Source of the DNA: Streptomyces antimycoticus
GTDB lineage: Bacteria > Actinomycetota > Actinomycetes > Streptomycetales > Streptomycetaceae
Assembly (NCBI RefSeq): GCF_005405925.1
Contig: NZ_BJHV01000001.1
Span: 8,432,001-8,496,000 of the forward strand
DNA: 64,000 nt
Direction: 5' to 3'
Shown here: one piece after another, positions 1 to 10,997 of the stretch
Layout of the letters: each line of letters opens with the position of its first letter
How positions within the stretch are numbered: position 1 is the stretch's first letter
Position numbers and translations under genes: made by a program
The notes under the pieces: generated by a model
Seen by the model: only the letters and a program-made list of their open reading frames with translations
What the model was told of the DNA's origin: nothing
Database searches by the model: none

Positions 1-1803
<1,803 letters not shown>

Positions 1804-1816
1804 AACAAGCTGAACG

Positions 1817-1868
1817 TACGACGGCGGCGGCCCCCGGTGCCTCAGCACCGGGGGCCGCCGCCGTCGTA
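1817..1868. terminator. Bidirectional terminator between rel and the DUF349 gene
   Basis: A perfect 24-bp inverted repeat (arms 1817-1840 and 1845-1868) with a 4-base CTCA loop sits between two convergent genes. There is no U-tract, as is common for Streptomyces terminators. It can serve both strands. Confidence 0.88.
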
Positions 1869-1891
1869 TCGGCCGGATCAGCGGATCGACA

Positions 1892-3121
1892 TCAGCCGCC
1901 GAACTCCTGCAGACCCTTCAGCGCCTGGTCCAGCAGCGCCTGCCGGCCCTCGAGCTCCTTGGAGAGCTTGTCGGCCTTCGCGTTGTTCCCCGCCGCGCGG
2001 GCCGCGTCGACCTGGGTACGCAGCTTGTCGACGGCGTCCTGCAGCTGACCGGTGAGCCCCTGGGCGCGTGCCCGCGCCTCGGGGTTGGTCCGCCGCCACT
2101 CCGCCTCCTCGGCCTCCTGGATGGCCCGTTCCACCGCGTGGATCCGGCCCTCGATCCGGGCCCGGGCGTCCCTCGGCACATGGCCGATGGCCTCCCACCG
2201 CTCGTTGACCGACCGGAAGGCGGCGCGGGCCGCCTTCAGGTCCGAGATCGGCAGCAGCTTCTCGGCCTCGACGACGAGCTCCTCCTTACGGGTGAGGTTC
2301 TCCCGCTGCTCGGCGTCGCGCTCCGCGAAGACCTCGCTGCGCCCCTGGAAGAAGATGTCCTGCGCACCGCGGAAGCGGTTCCACAGGTCCTCCTCGGCCT
2401 CGCGCTGTGCACGGCCCGCGGCCTTCCAGTCCGCCATCAGCTCCCGGTACCGGGCCGCGGTCGGACCCCAGTCGGTGGAGCCGGAGAGCGCCTCGGCCTC
2501 GGCGACCAGCTTCTCCTTGGTCTGACGGGCCTCCTCGCGCTGTGCGTCCAGGGCCGCGAAGTGCGCCTTGCGGCGCTTGGAGAACGCCGAGCGGGCGTGC
2601 GAGAAGCGGTGCCACAGCTCGTCGTCCGTCTTGCGGTCCAGGCGCGGCAGACCCTTCCAGGTGTCCACCAGGGCGCGCAGCCGCTCGCCGGCCGCCCGCC
2701 ACTGCTCGCTGGCGGCCAGCTGCTCGGCCTCGGTGACCAGGTCCTCCTTGGCCCTGCGAGCCTCGTCGGCCTGGACCGCCTTGGCCGCCTTGCGCTGCTC
2801 GCGGCGCGCCTCGACGTCCCCGGCGAGCTTGTCGAGCCGCTTCCTCAGCGCGTCCAGATCGCCGACCACGTGATGCTCGTCGACCTGGTGCCGGATGTGG
2901 TCGATGGCCGCCGTCGCGTCCTTGGCCGACAGATCGGTGGTCTTGACCCGGCGCTCGAGGAGACCGATCTCGACGACCAGACCGTCGTACTTGCGCTCGA
3001 AGTAGGCGAGGGCCTCTTCCGGCGATCCCGCCTGCCACGATCCGACGACCTGCTCACCGTCGGCCGTCCGCACGTATACGGTCCCCGCCTCGTCGACGCG
3101 GCCCCAAGGCTCGCTGCTCAC
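1892..3121 (-). CDS. DUF349 domain-containing protein
   Basis: A 409-residue, highly charged, largely helical protein containing about three DUF349 repeats of roughly 75 residues each, with signatures of the kind DELWHRF, EDLWNRF and W(K/E)A. The C-terminus is an Ala/Lys/Glu-rich probable coiled coil. It has no signal peptide or membrane segment, so it is expected in the cytoplasm. The biochemical role of DUF349 proteins is not established. The start is GTG at 3121, chosen because a GGAGGAGG Shine-Dalgarno precedes it at good spacing; an in-frame ATG at 3214 lacks this support. It is convergent with rel. Confidence 0.85.
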   Translation of the reverse strand: MSSEPWGRVDEAGTVYVRTADGEQVVGSWQAGSPEEALAYFERKYDGLVVEIGLLERRVKTTDLSAKDATAAIDHIRHQVDEHHVVGDLDALRKRLDKLAGDVEARREQRKAAKAVQADEARRAKEDLVTEAEQLAASEQWRAAGERLRALVDTWKGLPRLDRKTDDELWHRFSHARSAFSKRRKAHFAALDAQREEARQTKEKLVAEAEALSGSTDWGPTAARYRELMADWKAAGRAQREAEEDLWNRFRGAQDIFFQGRSEVFAERDAEQRENLTRKEELVVEAEKLLPISDLKAARAAFRSVNERWEAIGHVPRDARARIEGRIHAVERAIQEAEEAEWRRTNPEARARAQGLTGQLQDAVDKLRTQVDAARAAGNNAKADKLSKELEGRQALLDQALKGLQEFGG

Positions 3122-3329
3122 AGCGCCTCCTCCACATGATGCCGGGGCGGGCGCGCGGCCCGCCGGCATCGTCCACAGTTTCTTCCGGCCGGGATGCGCC
3201 CTGGCCGGTCTCACGGCAGGGTGGCGGCCTCCGGGGCAGGCACCCTACACAACGCCAACATAGGCGACCGGTGCCCCGGCTGTCCGTATCCTGCGCGACC
3301 GAAATTTCGCAGTACGCGCGTCGGCGACC

Positions 3330-4196
3330 TCAGGACTTGCCGACCGTCGCCTTGTTGATCACGACGCTGGCGTTGGGGGCGGTGTTCATCGTCTGGTCCG
3401 GGGCTCCCGCCCCGGCGTCGGCGATCTTCTTCAGGACCTTCATCCCGGCCTTGTCCACGGTGCCGAAGGGCGTGTAATACGGCGGGAGCTCGCTCTCCTT
3501 GTAGACCAGGAAGAACTGGCTGCCGCCGGTGTTCTTGCCCTGCTTGGTCTGCGGGTTGTACTGGTTGGCCATGGCGACGGTCCCGGCCGGGTACTTGCCG
3601 CCCTTGATCGAGGGGTCCTTCAGGTTCTCGTCCGGCAGGGTGTAGCCGGGGCCGCCCGCGCCGGTGCCCTGCGGGTCACCGCACTGCAGCACGAAGATCC
3701 CCGAGTTCACCAGCCGGTGGCACTTGGTGTGGTCGAAGTACCCCTTGCCCGCCAGGAAGCCGAAGGAGTTGACCGTGTGCGGCGCCTTCCCGGCGTCCAT
3801 GGCCACGGAGATGTCCCCGCAGGTCGTCTCCAGCTTCATCGTGTAGGAGGCCGACTTGTCGACCGTGAGCGCCGGCTCCTCCTTCCACGACAGCTTCTTC
3901 GGCTTCTTGTCCGCGACCGCCTTCGCCTCCTTGGCACAGGGGTCCGGCGCCTTGCTGGTGGGGGCGGCCGAGGGGGTGCCGGACGCGGCGGCGTCGTCCT
4001 TCGTCTTGTCCTTGTCGCTCCCGGACAGCGCGCCCGTGGCCGCGATGGCACCGCCACCGGCCAGGACCACGGCCAGTACGGCGGCGATCACGACATTGCG
4101 CTGGCGCGTCTTGTGCCGGGCGGATTCGCGCCGCTGCTGCTGGCGAAGGTACTTCTCCCGGGCGAGTTGCCGCCGCCGCTGCTCGTTACTGACCAC
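3330..4196 (-). CDS. Membrane-anchored or secreted cyclophilin-type peptidyl-prolyl isomerase
   Basis: A 288-residue protein that catalyses cis-trans isomerisation of X-Pro bonds, probably outside the membrane. The N-terminus is basic (residues 1-33, rich in Arg, Gln and Lys), followed by one hydrophobic segment near residues 35-55 and a Lys/Asp/Ala/Pro linker. The cyclophilin domain fills the C-terminal half (NSFGFLAGKGYFDHTKCHRL, then GSQFFLVY and the late Phe-Gly-Thr segment YYTPFGTV). The GTG start at 4196 gives MVSNEQ. It is divergent from the metallo-hydrolase gene; the 152-bp gap must hold promoters for both. A long basic cytoplasmic tail before the anchor is typical for this actinobacterial subgroup. 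Confidence 0.9.
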   Translation of the reverse strand: MVSNEQRRRQLAREKYLRQQQRRESARHKTRQRNVVIAAVLAVVLAGGGAIAATGALSGSDKDKTKDDAAASGTPSAAPTSKAPDPCAKEAKAVADKKPKKLSWKEEPALTVDKSASYTMKLETTCGDISVAMDAGKAPHTVNSFGFLAGKGYFDHTKCHRLVNSGIFVLQCGDPQGTGAGGPGYTLPDENLKDPSIKGGKYPAGTVAMANQYNPQTKQGKNTGGSQFFLVYKESELPPYYTPFGTVDKAGMKVLKKIADAGAGAPDQTMNTAPNASVVINKATVGKS

Positions 4197-4348
4197 CGGG
4201 TCGTCTCCTCAAGGCGTGTGCCGTCAGTGTCCTGCTGTTGTGCGTGAGGGCTCGGCCGTACCGTATACGGGTTCGCTGTGGCGGGGGCGCCGCCGGTAGG
4301 CTCTGAAGCCGCCGACAATCTTCCACCGGACGACTTCTAAGGACGATC

Positions 4349-5065
4349 GTGCTCATTGCCGGGTTCCCCGCCGGGGCCTGGGGGACCAATTGCTATCTGG
4401 TCGCCCCCGCCGCCGGTGAGGAGTGCGTGATCATCGACCCGGGCCATCAGGCGGCCCAAGGCGTCGAGGAGGCGGTCGCCAAGCACCGGCTCAAGCCCGT
4501 CGCCGTCGTCCTCACCCACGGCCATATCGACCATGTCGCCTCGGTCGTCCCGGTCTGCGGCGCGCATGACGTACCGGCCTGGATCCACCCGTCCGACCGC
4601 TTCATGATGAGCGACCCCGAGAAGGCCTTCGGACGCTCCATCGGCATGCCGCTGATGGGCGAACTCACCGTGGGCGAACCGGACGACGTCAAGGAGCTGG
4701 CCGACGGCGCCGAGCTGCAGCTGGCCGGTCTCGAGCTCACCGTCGCGCACGCCCCGGGCCATACCAAGGGGTCGGTGACCTTCCGGATGCCCGAGCAGGC
4801 GGACGTCCCGTCCGTCTTCTTCTCGGGCGATCTGCTCTTCGCCGGCTCCATCGGACGCACCGATCTGCCCGGCGGCGATCACGCCGAGATACTCGAGTCG
4901 CTGGCCCGTGTGGTCCTGCCGCTCGACGACTCGACCGTGGTGCTGTCCGGCCATGGCCCCCAGACCAGCATCGGCCGTGAGCGCGCCACCAACCCGTATC
5001 TGCGCGAGGTGGCCGCCGGCCTGGGAGACGGCGCGCAGCGCCCGGCTCCGCGACGAGGAATGTGA
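4349..5065 (+). CDS. Metallo-beta-lactamase-fold hydrolase (glyoxalase II-like)
   Basis: A 238-residue metallohydrolase of the GloB-like branch. The metal-binding motif HxHxDH is present as THGHIDHV near residues 52-59, followed by HAPGHTKGS and [15 protein letters not shown], which supply further His and Asp ligands. Members usually hydrolyse thioesters such as S-lactoylglutathione, but glutathione is absent from actinobacteria, so the thiol partner (for example mycothiol) and the substrate remain unknown. Start is GTG 4349. It ends 13 bp before hisS and is probably co-transcribed with it, an arrangement common in Streptomyces. Confidence 0.88.
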   Translation: MLIAGFPAGAWGTNCYLVAPAAGEECVIIDPGHQAAQGVEEAVAKHRLKPVAVVLTHGHIDHVASVVPVCGAHDVPAWIHPSDRFMMSDPEKAFGRSIGMPLMGELTVGEPDDVKELADGAELQLAGLELTVAHAPGHTKGSVTFRMPEQADVPSVFFSGDLLFAGSIGRTDLPGGDHAEILESLARVVLPLDDSTVVLSGHGPQTSIGRERATNPYLREVAAGLGDGAQRPAPRRGM

Positions 5066-5078
5066 CGAGAGACTTCCG

Positions 5079-6341
5079 TTGAGCACCTTCAAAGCCCCCC
5101 GGGGCACGTATGACCTGATCCCGCCGGCCTCCGCGGCGTACCTGGCGGTGCGCGAGGCGATCGCCGCACCGCTCAAGCGCTCCGGCTACGGCTACATCGA
5201 GACCCCCGGTTTCGAGAACGTGGAGCTCTTCGCGCGCGGCGTCGGCGAGTCCACCGACATCGTGACCAAGGAGATGTACACCCTCACCACCAAGGGCGGC
5301 GACGAGCTCGCGCTGCGCCCCGAGGGCACCGCCTCGGTGCTGCGCGCCGCCCTGGAGGCCAATCTGCACAAGGCCGGATCCCTGCCGGTCAAGCTCTGGT
5401 ACTCGGGCTCGTACTACCGCTACGAGCGGCCGCAGAAGGGCCGCTACCGCCACTTCTCGCAGGTCGGCGCGGAGGCGATCGGCGCCGAGGACCCGGCCCT
5501 GGACGCCGAGCTGATCATCCTGGCCCACGACGCGTACCGCTCGCTGGGGCTGCGGAACTTCCGCATCCTGCTGAACTCGCTGGGCGACGCCACCTGCCGC
5601 CCCGTCTACCGGGCCGCCCTCCAGGACTTCCTGCGCGGCCTCGACCTGGACGAGGACACCCGGGCGCGCGTCGAGATCAACCCGCTGCGGGTGCTGGACG
5701 ACAAGCGCGAGGCGGTGCGCGAGCAGCTGACCGGCGCCCCGCTGCTGCGCGACTACCTGTGCGAGGAGTGCAAGGCGTACCACGCGGAGGTCCGCGAGCT
5801 GATCACCGCGCGGGGCGTGACCTTCGAGGACGACGCGAAGCTGGTGCGCGGCCTGGACTACTACACCCGCACCACCTTCGAGTTCGTCCACGACGGGCTG
5901 GGCTCGCAGTCCGCGGTCGGCGGCGGCGGCCGCTACGACGGGCTGTCCGAAATGATCGGCGGCCCGGCGCTGCCCTCGGTGGGCTGGGCGCTCGGAGTCG
6001 ACCGTACGGTGCTGGCGCTGGAGGCCGAGTGCATCGAGCTGAACCTGCCCGATGCCGTCAGCGTCTTCGCGGTGCCGCTGGGGGAGGAGGCCCGGAAGGT
6101 CCTCTTCGGCGTGGTCGGCGAGCTCCGCACGGCGGGAGTCGCCACGGACTTCGCCTATGGCGGCAAGGGCCTCAAGGCCGCGATGAAGGCGGCCAACCGC
6201 AGCGGCGCGCGCTACGCGATCGTGGCGGGCGAGCGCGACCTCGCCGAGGACGTGGTCCAGCTCAAGGACATGGAGTCCGGCGAGCAGGGGCCGGTTCCCC
6301 TGGCCGAGGTGGTCGAGGCAATCCGCTCGCGCCTCGCCTGA
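5079..6341 (+). CDS. hisS: Histidyl-tRNA synthetase
   Basis: Class II aminoacyl-tRNA synthetase of 420 residues that charges tRNA-His with histidine using ATP. Class II motif 2 is seen in [18 protein letters not shown], and the HisRS-specific segments are [14 protein letters not shown] and GGGGRYDGL. The C-terminal anticodon-binding domain ends the protein. The start is TTG at 5079 (LSTFKAPRG), because homology begins there; the frame stays open further upstream but overlaps the preceding gene. A rho-independent-type hairpin follows directly. Confidence 0.96.
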   Translation: MSTFKAPRGTYDLIPPASAAYLAVREAIAAPLKRSGYGYIETPGFENVELFARGVGESTDIVTKEMYTLTTKGGDELALRPEGTASVLRAALEANLHKAGSLPVKLWYSGSYYRYERPQKGRYRHFSQVGAEAIGAEDPALDAELIILAHDAYRSLGLRNFRILLNSLGDATCRPVYRAALQDFLRGLDLDEDTRARVEINPLRVLDDKREAVREQLTGAPLLRDYLCEECKAYHAEVRELITARGVTFEDDAKLVRGLDYYTRTTFEFVHDGLGSQSAVGGGGRYDGLSEMIGGPALPSVGWALGVDRTVLALEAECIELNLPDAVSVFAVPLGEEARKVLFGVVGELRTAGVATDFAYGGKGLKAAMKAANRSGARYAIVAGERDLAEDVVQLKDMESGEQGPVPLAEVVEAIRSRLA

Positions 6342-6354
6342 GCGACGCCCGAAG

Positions 6355-6382
6355 AGGGGCCCGGGGATTCCCTCGGGCCCCT
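6355..6382. terminator. Terminator after hisS
   Basis: Inverted repeat with 9-bp arms AGGGGCCCG (6355-6363) and CGGGCCCCT (6374-6382), extended inside by GGG/CCC, and followed by TTTC. It separates hisS from the convergent response-regulator gene and could act in both directions. Confidence 0.8.
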
Positions 6383-6392
6383 TTCACTGCCC

Positions 6393-7046
6393 CTACAGCA
6401 GCCCCAGCCGCATCGCGCTGGTGACCGCCGCGGTGCGGTCGTCCACGCCCAACTTGCCGAAGGCCCGCAGCAGATGGGTCTTCACCGTCGATTCGCCGAT
6501 GAACAGACGACGTCCGATCTCCGCGTTGGTGCACCCCTGCGCGACCAGCCGCAGCACGGCCGTCTCCCGCTCGGAGAGGCGGGGGCGCTCGGGCCGGTCG
6601 CGCAACTGGTCCATGAGCCGGGCGGCGACGGACGGGGCCAGGACCGTCTCGCCGCGAGCGGCGGAACGTACGGCCTCGGCCAGTTCGGCGCGGGCCATGT
6701 CCTTGAGCAGATAGCCCGCCGCGCCCGCCTCCACCGCTCGCAGGATGTCCCCGTCCGTCTCGTACGTGGTCAGCACGATCACGCGGGACGGCAGCCCGGC
6801 AGCGGTCATCCGGGCGATCGACTCCACCCCGCCACCGTCCGGCATGCGCAGGTCCATCAGCACCACATCGGGCCGCAGCGAGGCGCACAGCGCCTCCGCC
6901 CGCGGCCCGCTGTCCGCCTCGCCGACGACCGTCAGATCGGGTTCGGCGCCGAGCATGCCGCGCAGCCCCTCTCGTACCACCGGGTGGTCGTCCGCGATCA
7001 GAATCCGGATCACCGTGCGCTCCTCGTTCATACCGTCGGCGTTCAT
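6393..7046 (-). CDS. NarL/LuxR-family response regulator
   Basis: A two-domain regulator of about 217 residues. The N-terminal receiver has the acidic pocket DDHP, the phospho-acceptor Asp in VLMDLRMPDGG, a Thr in VLTTYE and the Lys in LLKDMA. The C-terminal LuxR-type HTH reads LSERETAVLRLVAQGCTNAE followed by IGRRLFIGESTVKTHL. It is the last gene of a four-gene leftward cassette, 10 bp after the histidine kinase, so it is the cognate regulator and probably controls the adjacent exporter. The start is uncertain: ATG 7046 (MNADGMNEE) or ATG 7031 (MNEERTV); neither has a clear ribosome site. Confidence 0.9.
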   Translation of the reverse strand: MNADGMNEERTVIRILIADDHPVVREGLRGMLGAEPDLTVVGEADSGPRAEALCASLRPDVVLMDLRMPDGGGVESIARMTAAGLPSRVIVLTTYETDGDILRAVEAGAAGYLLKDMARAELAEAVRSAARGETVLAPSVAARLMDQLRDRPERPRLSERETAVLRLVAQGCTNAEIGRRLFIGESTVKTHLLRAFGKLGVDDRTAAVTSAMRLGLL

Positions 7047-7056
7047 GCGTCGGCGT

Positions 7057-8334
7057 TCATTGCGTCGGCAGGGTCGGATGGGGGGACGGGGCGGTCGGCT
7101 GGACGGGCAGTTCGAGCGCGACCGTCGTGCCCTCGCCCGGGGCGGCCGCCACCTCCGCCGTGCCGCCCACCTCGCCTGCCCGTGCGCGCAGCCCGGCCAG
7201 GCCGTAGCCCTCGCGCGGGGAGCGCGGGTCGAAGCCACGGCCGGTGTCCCGGACCCGCAGCCGCAGCGAGTCCTCGCCGTAGCCGAGCGCGATGGTGACG
7301 GCGACGCCCGGCCCCGCGTGCCGGCGGGCGTTGGACAGCGCCTCCTGACAGCCGCGCAGGGCCACCACCTCCACGGCGGCGGGCAGCGGCCGGACCGCCC
7401 CCGAGACCTCGACACGGGCGGGGGAGCCGGTCTGCTCCCCGTGCCGCGCGGCCAGCCGCCGCAGCGCGTCGGGGAGCGAACTGCCGTCCAGGTCGGCCGG
7501 GCCGGCCCCGGTGACCAGGGCGCGGGCCTCCGCGAGGTTCTCCCGGGCCGTAGCGGCCATGAGGCCCAAGTGCCGGCGGGCCAGCGGCATGTCGTGGTCC
7601 AGCTCCGACTCCACGGCCTGAACGAGCATCAGCAGGCTGGTGAAGCCCTGGGCGAGGGTGTCGTGGATCTCCCGGGTCAGCCGCTCCCGCTCCGCGAGGG
7701 CGCCGTGCGACGCCGACAGCCGGGCCACCTCCTCGCGGCTGGCGTCCAGGTCGGCGATCAGCCGGGCGCGCTCGGCGCTCTGCTGGAGCACCATGATGAT
7801 CCAGCTGCCGATGATCAGTGAGAAGGCCCATGAGACGGCCGCGGAGAGGGAGTTGAAGAACAGATCCCCGGAATCCGGCCGCTCCACGAGCGCCCAGAGC
7901 ACCACCGGGATGACATTGATCACGGTGACGGCGATCAGTGCCCCGCGCATCCGCAGCAGCATGAAGCACTGGGGCGTCAGCGCGAAGATGGCGATCCGGG
8001 TCTCCCCGACCAGCGCCGCGGGCACCACGAACAGCAGGAACAGCCCCACCAGATAGACCAGCGCCCGGGGCTGGTCCTCGCCTTCCGCCAGCAGCACCGG
8101 CCGGCCCACCAGCACGTACCAGGGCGCGGTCGCGGCGAAGAAGGCCGCCGTGACCGCGCGCGGTCCGGTGCCGGGGTCCGATCCGCCGAGGACGAACAGG
8201 AAGGTGGCCGCGAACACGATCGCGAAATAGACGTCCCAGCGACGGTAGGTGCGGTAGTACACGTCCGGATCGCGAGGCCCGGCCGGTTCGCTCAGCCGTC
8301 CCGGCGGCTCTTCCAACGGAAGGTCAGCAGACAC
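7057..8334 (-). CDS. Sensor histidine kinase, NarL/DesK type (HisKA_3)
   Basis: A 425-residue membrane kinase. Residues 25-190 contain about five or six hydrophobic segments. The cytoplasmic dimerisation and phosphoacceptor region has the His in LTREIHDTLAQGF, and the HATPase domain shows the N-box EALSNARRHAG, G1 DTGRGFD and GYGLAGLRARA. It phosphorylates the adjacent NarL-type regulator. Start is GTG 8334, preceded by GGAGGA; this overlaps the 3' end of the permease gene by 43 bp, implying translational coupling. The signal sensed is unknown; such systems beside ABC-2 exporters often respond to envelope stress or to the exported compound. Confidence 0.9.
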   Translation of the reverse strand: MSADLPLEEPPGRLSEPAGPRDPDVYYRTYRRWDVYFAIVFAATFLFVLGGSDPGTGPRAVTAAFFAATAPWYVLVGRPVLLAEGEDQPRALVYLVGLFLLFVVPAALVGETRIAIFALTPQCFMLLRMRGALIAVTVINVIPVVLWALVERPDSGDLFFNSLSAAVSWAFSLIIGSWIIMVLQQSAERARLIADLDASREEVARLSASHGALAERERLTREIHDTLAQGFTSLLMLVQAVESELDHDMPLARRHLGLMAATARENLAEARALVTGAGPADLDGSSLPDALRRLAARHGEQTGSPARVEVSGAVRPLPAAVEVVALRGCQEALSNARRHAGPGVAVTIALGYGEDSLRLRVRDTGRGFDPRSPREGYGLAGLRARAGEVGGTAEVAAAPGEGTTVALELPVQPTAPSPHPTLPTQ

Positions 8335-9152
8335 AGCACCAATCCTCCGACGCACCACGCGCCCAGCACCAGGGCGATCCGCCCGTACTCCCAGGAGCCC
8401 GCCTGCTCCAGCACGGCCGCCGACTCCGGCAGGAACACGCCTCGGAACCCCTGGCACATCCACTTCAGCGGGAAGAGGGCGGCCACGTTCAGCATCCAGT
8501 CCGGCAGCGTGTCGATCGAGATGAAGACGCCGGAGATGAACTGCAGCACCAGGAACGGCAGGACCACCACCGAAGTGGCGCTCCTACCGGAGCGCGGCAC
8601 ACCGCTGATCGCGATGCCCAGCAGCGCACAGCCGGTCAGCCCGAGGGCGAAGACCCAGGCGAAGGTGAACCACGTGGCCGCGCCCGTGGGCAGATCGAGG
8701 TCGAAGAGCGCGGCGCCGACGGCCAGCAGCAGCACCGTCTCGGCGATCCCGGAGACCAGGACCAGCCACAGCTTGCCGAGGAAGTACGCGGCCGGGGGCA
8801 TCGGCGTACCGCGCAGCCGCCGCAGCACCTTCTCGTCCCGTTCGAGCGCGATGGATACGCCCAGCGACTGGAAGCTGGTCGACATCACCCCCGACGCGAT
8901 CATCGCCGCGGCGTAAAGCTGAGAGGCGGTCACGCCCGCGCCCCGCACGTCGTTCCGGAAGATCGACGCGAACAGGGACAGGAAGACGACGGGGAAGGCG
9001 AAGGTGAAGACCACCTGTTCGCGCCGGCGGAAGAACTGCCTGAGCTCGAGGCCGCCCCGGTGCAGTCCGAGGGTCCAGGCGCCGGGCAGCCGCGCGGGGG
9101 TGGCCGCGGCGGCGGGCCGGGCATCGGAGGAGGTGGTGCTCGTGGTGGTCAT
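8292..9152 (-). CDS. ABC-2 type transporter permease
   Basis: A 286-residue integral membrane protein with about six predicted hydrophobic segments and the ABC-2 permease pattern (VFTFAFPVVFLSLFASIF near the N-terminus, later ISGVFISIDTLPDWM). It forms the channel for the ATPase encoded just upstream; the two genes overlap by 4 bp (ATGA), a classic coupled exporter pair. Related pairs export drugs or other hydrophobic compounds, but the substrate cannot be read from sequence. Confidence 0.9.
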   Translation of the reverse strand: MTTTSTTSSDARPAAAATPARLPGAWTLGLHRGGLELRQFFRRREQVVFTFAFPVVFLSLFASIFRNDVRGAGVTASQLYAAAMIASGVMSTSFQSLGVSIALERDEKVLRRLRGTPMPPAAYFLGKLWLVLVSGIAETVLLLAVGAALFDLDLPTGAATWFTFAWVFALGLTGCALLGIAISGVPRSGRSATSVVVLPFLVLQFISGVFISIDTLPDWMLNVAALFPLKWMCQGFRGVFLPESAAVLEQAGSWEYGRIALVLGAWCVGGLVLCLLTFRWKSRRDG

Positions 9153-10027
9153 CGCGTGCCCTCCCCGGGCCGCTCGTCGAGTTGTCCGGTGAGCCGCAGA
9201 TAGACGTCCTCCAGGGTCGGCCGGGAGATCCGCAGCCCCGGAATCTCCCCGTCGAAGCGGCGCATCAGCTCCGCGACGGTACGGGTCGGGGTCTTAGTCT
9301 CCTCCTGGCGCGCCCCGTCGCCGGGCTCGATCCAGTGGACCGTCGCGCGGCTTCCGTACCGCTCGCGCAACTCGGCGGGTGCGCCCTCGGCGACGACCTT
9401 GCCCGCGGCGATGACCGCGAGCCGGTCGGACAGCGCCTCCGCCTCGTCGAGATAGTGCGTGGTGAGCACGATCGTGGTGCCCTCGTCCGCCAACCGCCGG
9501 ATCAGCTCCCAGAACTGCCGCCGCGCCGCCGGATCGAAGCCCGTCGTCGGCTCGTCCAGCAGCAGCAGCTCCGGATCGCCGATCACCCCCAGGGCCACGT
9601 CCAGCCGGCGCCGCTGGCCACCCGACAGCGCCTTGATCCGGCTGCCCGCCTTGGCCTCCAGCCCGACCAGGCCGATGACCTCGTCGGGGTCGCGCGGGCG
9701 CGGGTAGTAGCGGGCGAAGTGCCGCACGGTCTCGCGCACCGTCAACTCGGCCGGGGCGGATTCATCCTGCCAAACGATGCCGATCCGGGAACGCCATTCC
9801 CGTCCCCCGGAGGCGGGGTCCCGGCCCAGCACCGTGACCTCCCCCGCGTCCCGGCTCCGATGGCCCTGGAGGATCTCCATCGTGGTGCTCTTGCCCGCCC
9901 CGTTGGCCCCCAGGACGCCGAACACCTCACCCTGCCGGATGCCCAGGTCAACGCCGTCCAGAGCGGTCACCGCGCCATAGCGTTTGCGCAGTCCGCGCAC
10001 CCGTATCGCTTCGTCTGCCATATCCAT
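9149..10027 (-). CDS. ABC transporter ATP-binding protein (DrrA-like)
   Basis: A 292-residue nucleotide-binding subunit. Walker A is GANGAGKSTT, the signature motif is LSGGQRRRLDVAL, Walker B is LLLLDEPTTGFDP, and the switch His is in VLTTHYLDEAEAL. The C-terminal extension after about residue 220 is typical of the DrrA drug-exporter group. First gene of the leftward cassette ATPase-permease-kinase-regulator, so a promoter should lie in 10028-10203. Alternative start: ATG 10021 (MADEAIRV). Confidence 0.93.
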   Translation of the reverse strand: MDMADEAIRVRGLRKRYGAVTALDGVDLGIRQGEVFGVLGANGAGKSTTMEILQGHRSRDAGEVTVLGRDPASGGREWRSRIGIVWQDESAPAELTVRETVRHFARYYPRPRDPDEVIGLVGLEAKAGSRIKALSGGQRRRLDVALGVIGDPELLLLDEPTTGFDPAARRQFWELIRRLADEGTTIVLTTHYLDEAEALSDRLAVIAAGKVVAEGAPAELRERYGSRATVHWIEPGDGARQEETKTPTRTVAELMRRFDGEIPGLRISRPTLEDVYLRLTGQLDERPGEGTR

Positions 10028-10203
10028 GAGCGTGACGGTGCCGCGCCGGACAGGGGGACGACCGGGAAGCCCGTCTTATGTCCTCCGAACGGGGGACAGG
10101 GCACCATGGCATGGCCTGGATGAGCGGGCCGTACGGCGGGGCGGTTGCGGCACAATGGCCGTGCCCGACGGGGCTGGACACGGTGGAGAGCGACGGACGG
10201 CGA

Positions 10204-10863
10204 GTGACGGCGAGTATGGCGACGACAGTGATGGACGACGTGGAGTCCGGTGAGGCGCGGGAGGGCGTGCGGACCGGGACGGGGGGCAGCCGCGCCTTCG
10301 CCCTTCTGCTCGTGATCACCGGTGCGCTCGGGCTCCTCGCCGCCTGGGTCATCACGATCGACAAGAACAAGATCCTCGAGTACAAGGCCGACGGTAAGGT
10401 CTTCACGCCCGGCTGCAGCCTCAACCCCGTCGTCTCCTGCGGCAACATCATGGAGAGCGACCAGGCGCAGGCGTTCGGCTTCCCGAACCCGATGCTCGGC
10501 CTGGTCGCCTACGCCATCGTGATCTGCGTCGGCATGTCCCTGCTGACCGGGGCCCGCTTCCCGCGCTGGTACTGGCTGACCTTCAACGCGGGCACGCTCT
10601 TCGGCGTCGGCTTCGTGACCTGGCTGCAGTACGAGTCGCTGTACGTGATCGGCTCGCTGTGCCTGTGGTGCTGCCTCGCCTGGGTCGCCACCATCGTGAT
10701 GTTCTGCTACGTCACCGGCCACAACCTCAAGCACGGATACCTTCCCGCCCCCGACGGGCTGCGGCGCGGGCTCATGGAGTTCCACTGGGTGGTCCCGGTG
10801 ATGTGGATCGGGGTCATCGGAATGCTGATCCTCACCCGCTGGTGGGACTTCTGGACTGCTTAG
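10204..10863 (+). CDS. Vitamin K epoxide reductase (VKOR) family membrane protein
   Basis: A roughly 219-residue integral membrane protein with four to five hydrophobic segments. It carries the VKOR active site CxxC as CLWC (about C153 and C156) and the loop Cys pair C71 and C79 (CSLNPVVSC). In bacteria, VKOR homologues re-oxidise a DsbA-like partner with quinone and so drive disulfide bond formation outside the membrane; no DsbA gene is adjacent. The start is uncertain: GTG 10204 was chosen, with ATG 10216 (MATTVMDD) and GTG 10183 as alternatives; an in-frame ATG at 10078 is not supported by homology. Confidence 0.85.
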   Translation: MTASMATTVMDDVESGEAREGVRTGTGGSRAFALLLVITGALGLLAAWVITIDKNKILEYKADGKVFTPGCSLNPVVSCGNIMESDQAQAFGFPNPMLGLVAYAIVICVGMSLLTGARFPRWYWLTFNAGTLFGVGFVTWLQYESLYVIGSLCLWCCLAWVATIVMFCYVTGHNLKHGYLPAPDGLRRGLMEFHWVVPVMWIGVIGMLILTRWWDFWTA

Positions 10864-10997
10864 TCCGAGGCTCGGTTCGCCTAGAGCCGGGGACACCCCT
10901 GAGCAATGGGCTGAGCCCGACGGCTGAACCCTGAGCCCGGCGGCGGTCCGGCGGTGGTCCGACGGCGTTGTCAGAGGGGTGGCATAGGCTTCCCGTC

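Noticed and set aside
3137..3170. Hairpin upstream of the DUF349 gene as a terminator or riboswitch
   Set aside because: The stem has a bulge and lies in the probable leader; nothing ties it to a known RNA class.
10078..10203. Longer N-terminus for the VKOR gene from ATG 10078
   Set aside because: The added residues are low-complexity without family similarity, and they take up the promoter space shared with the divergent ABC cassette.
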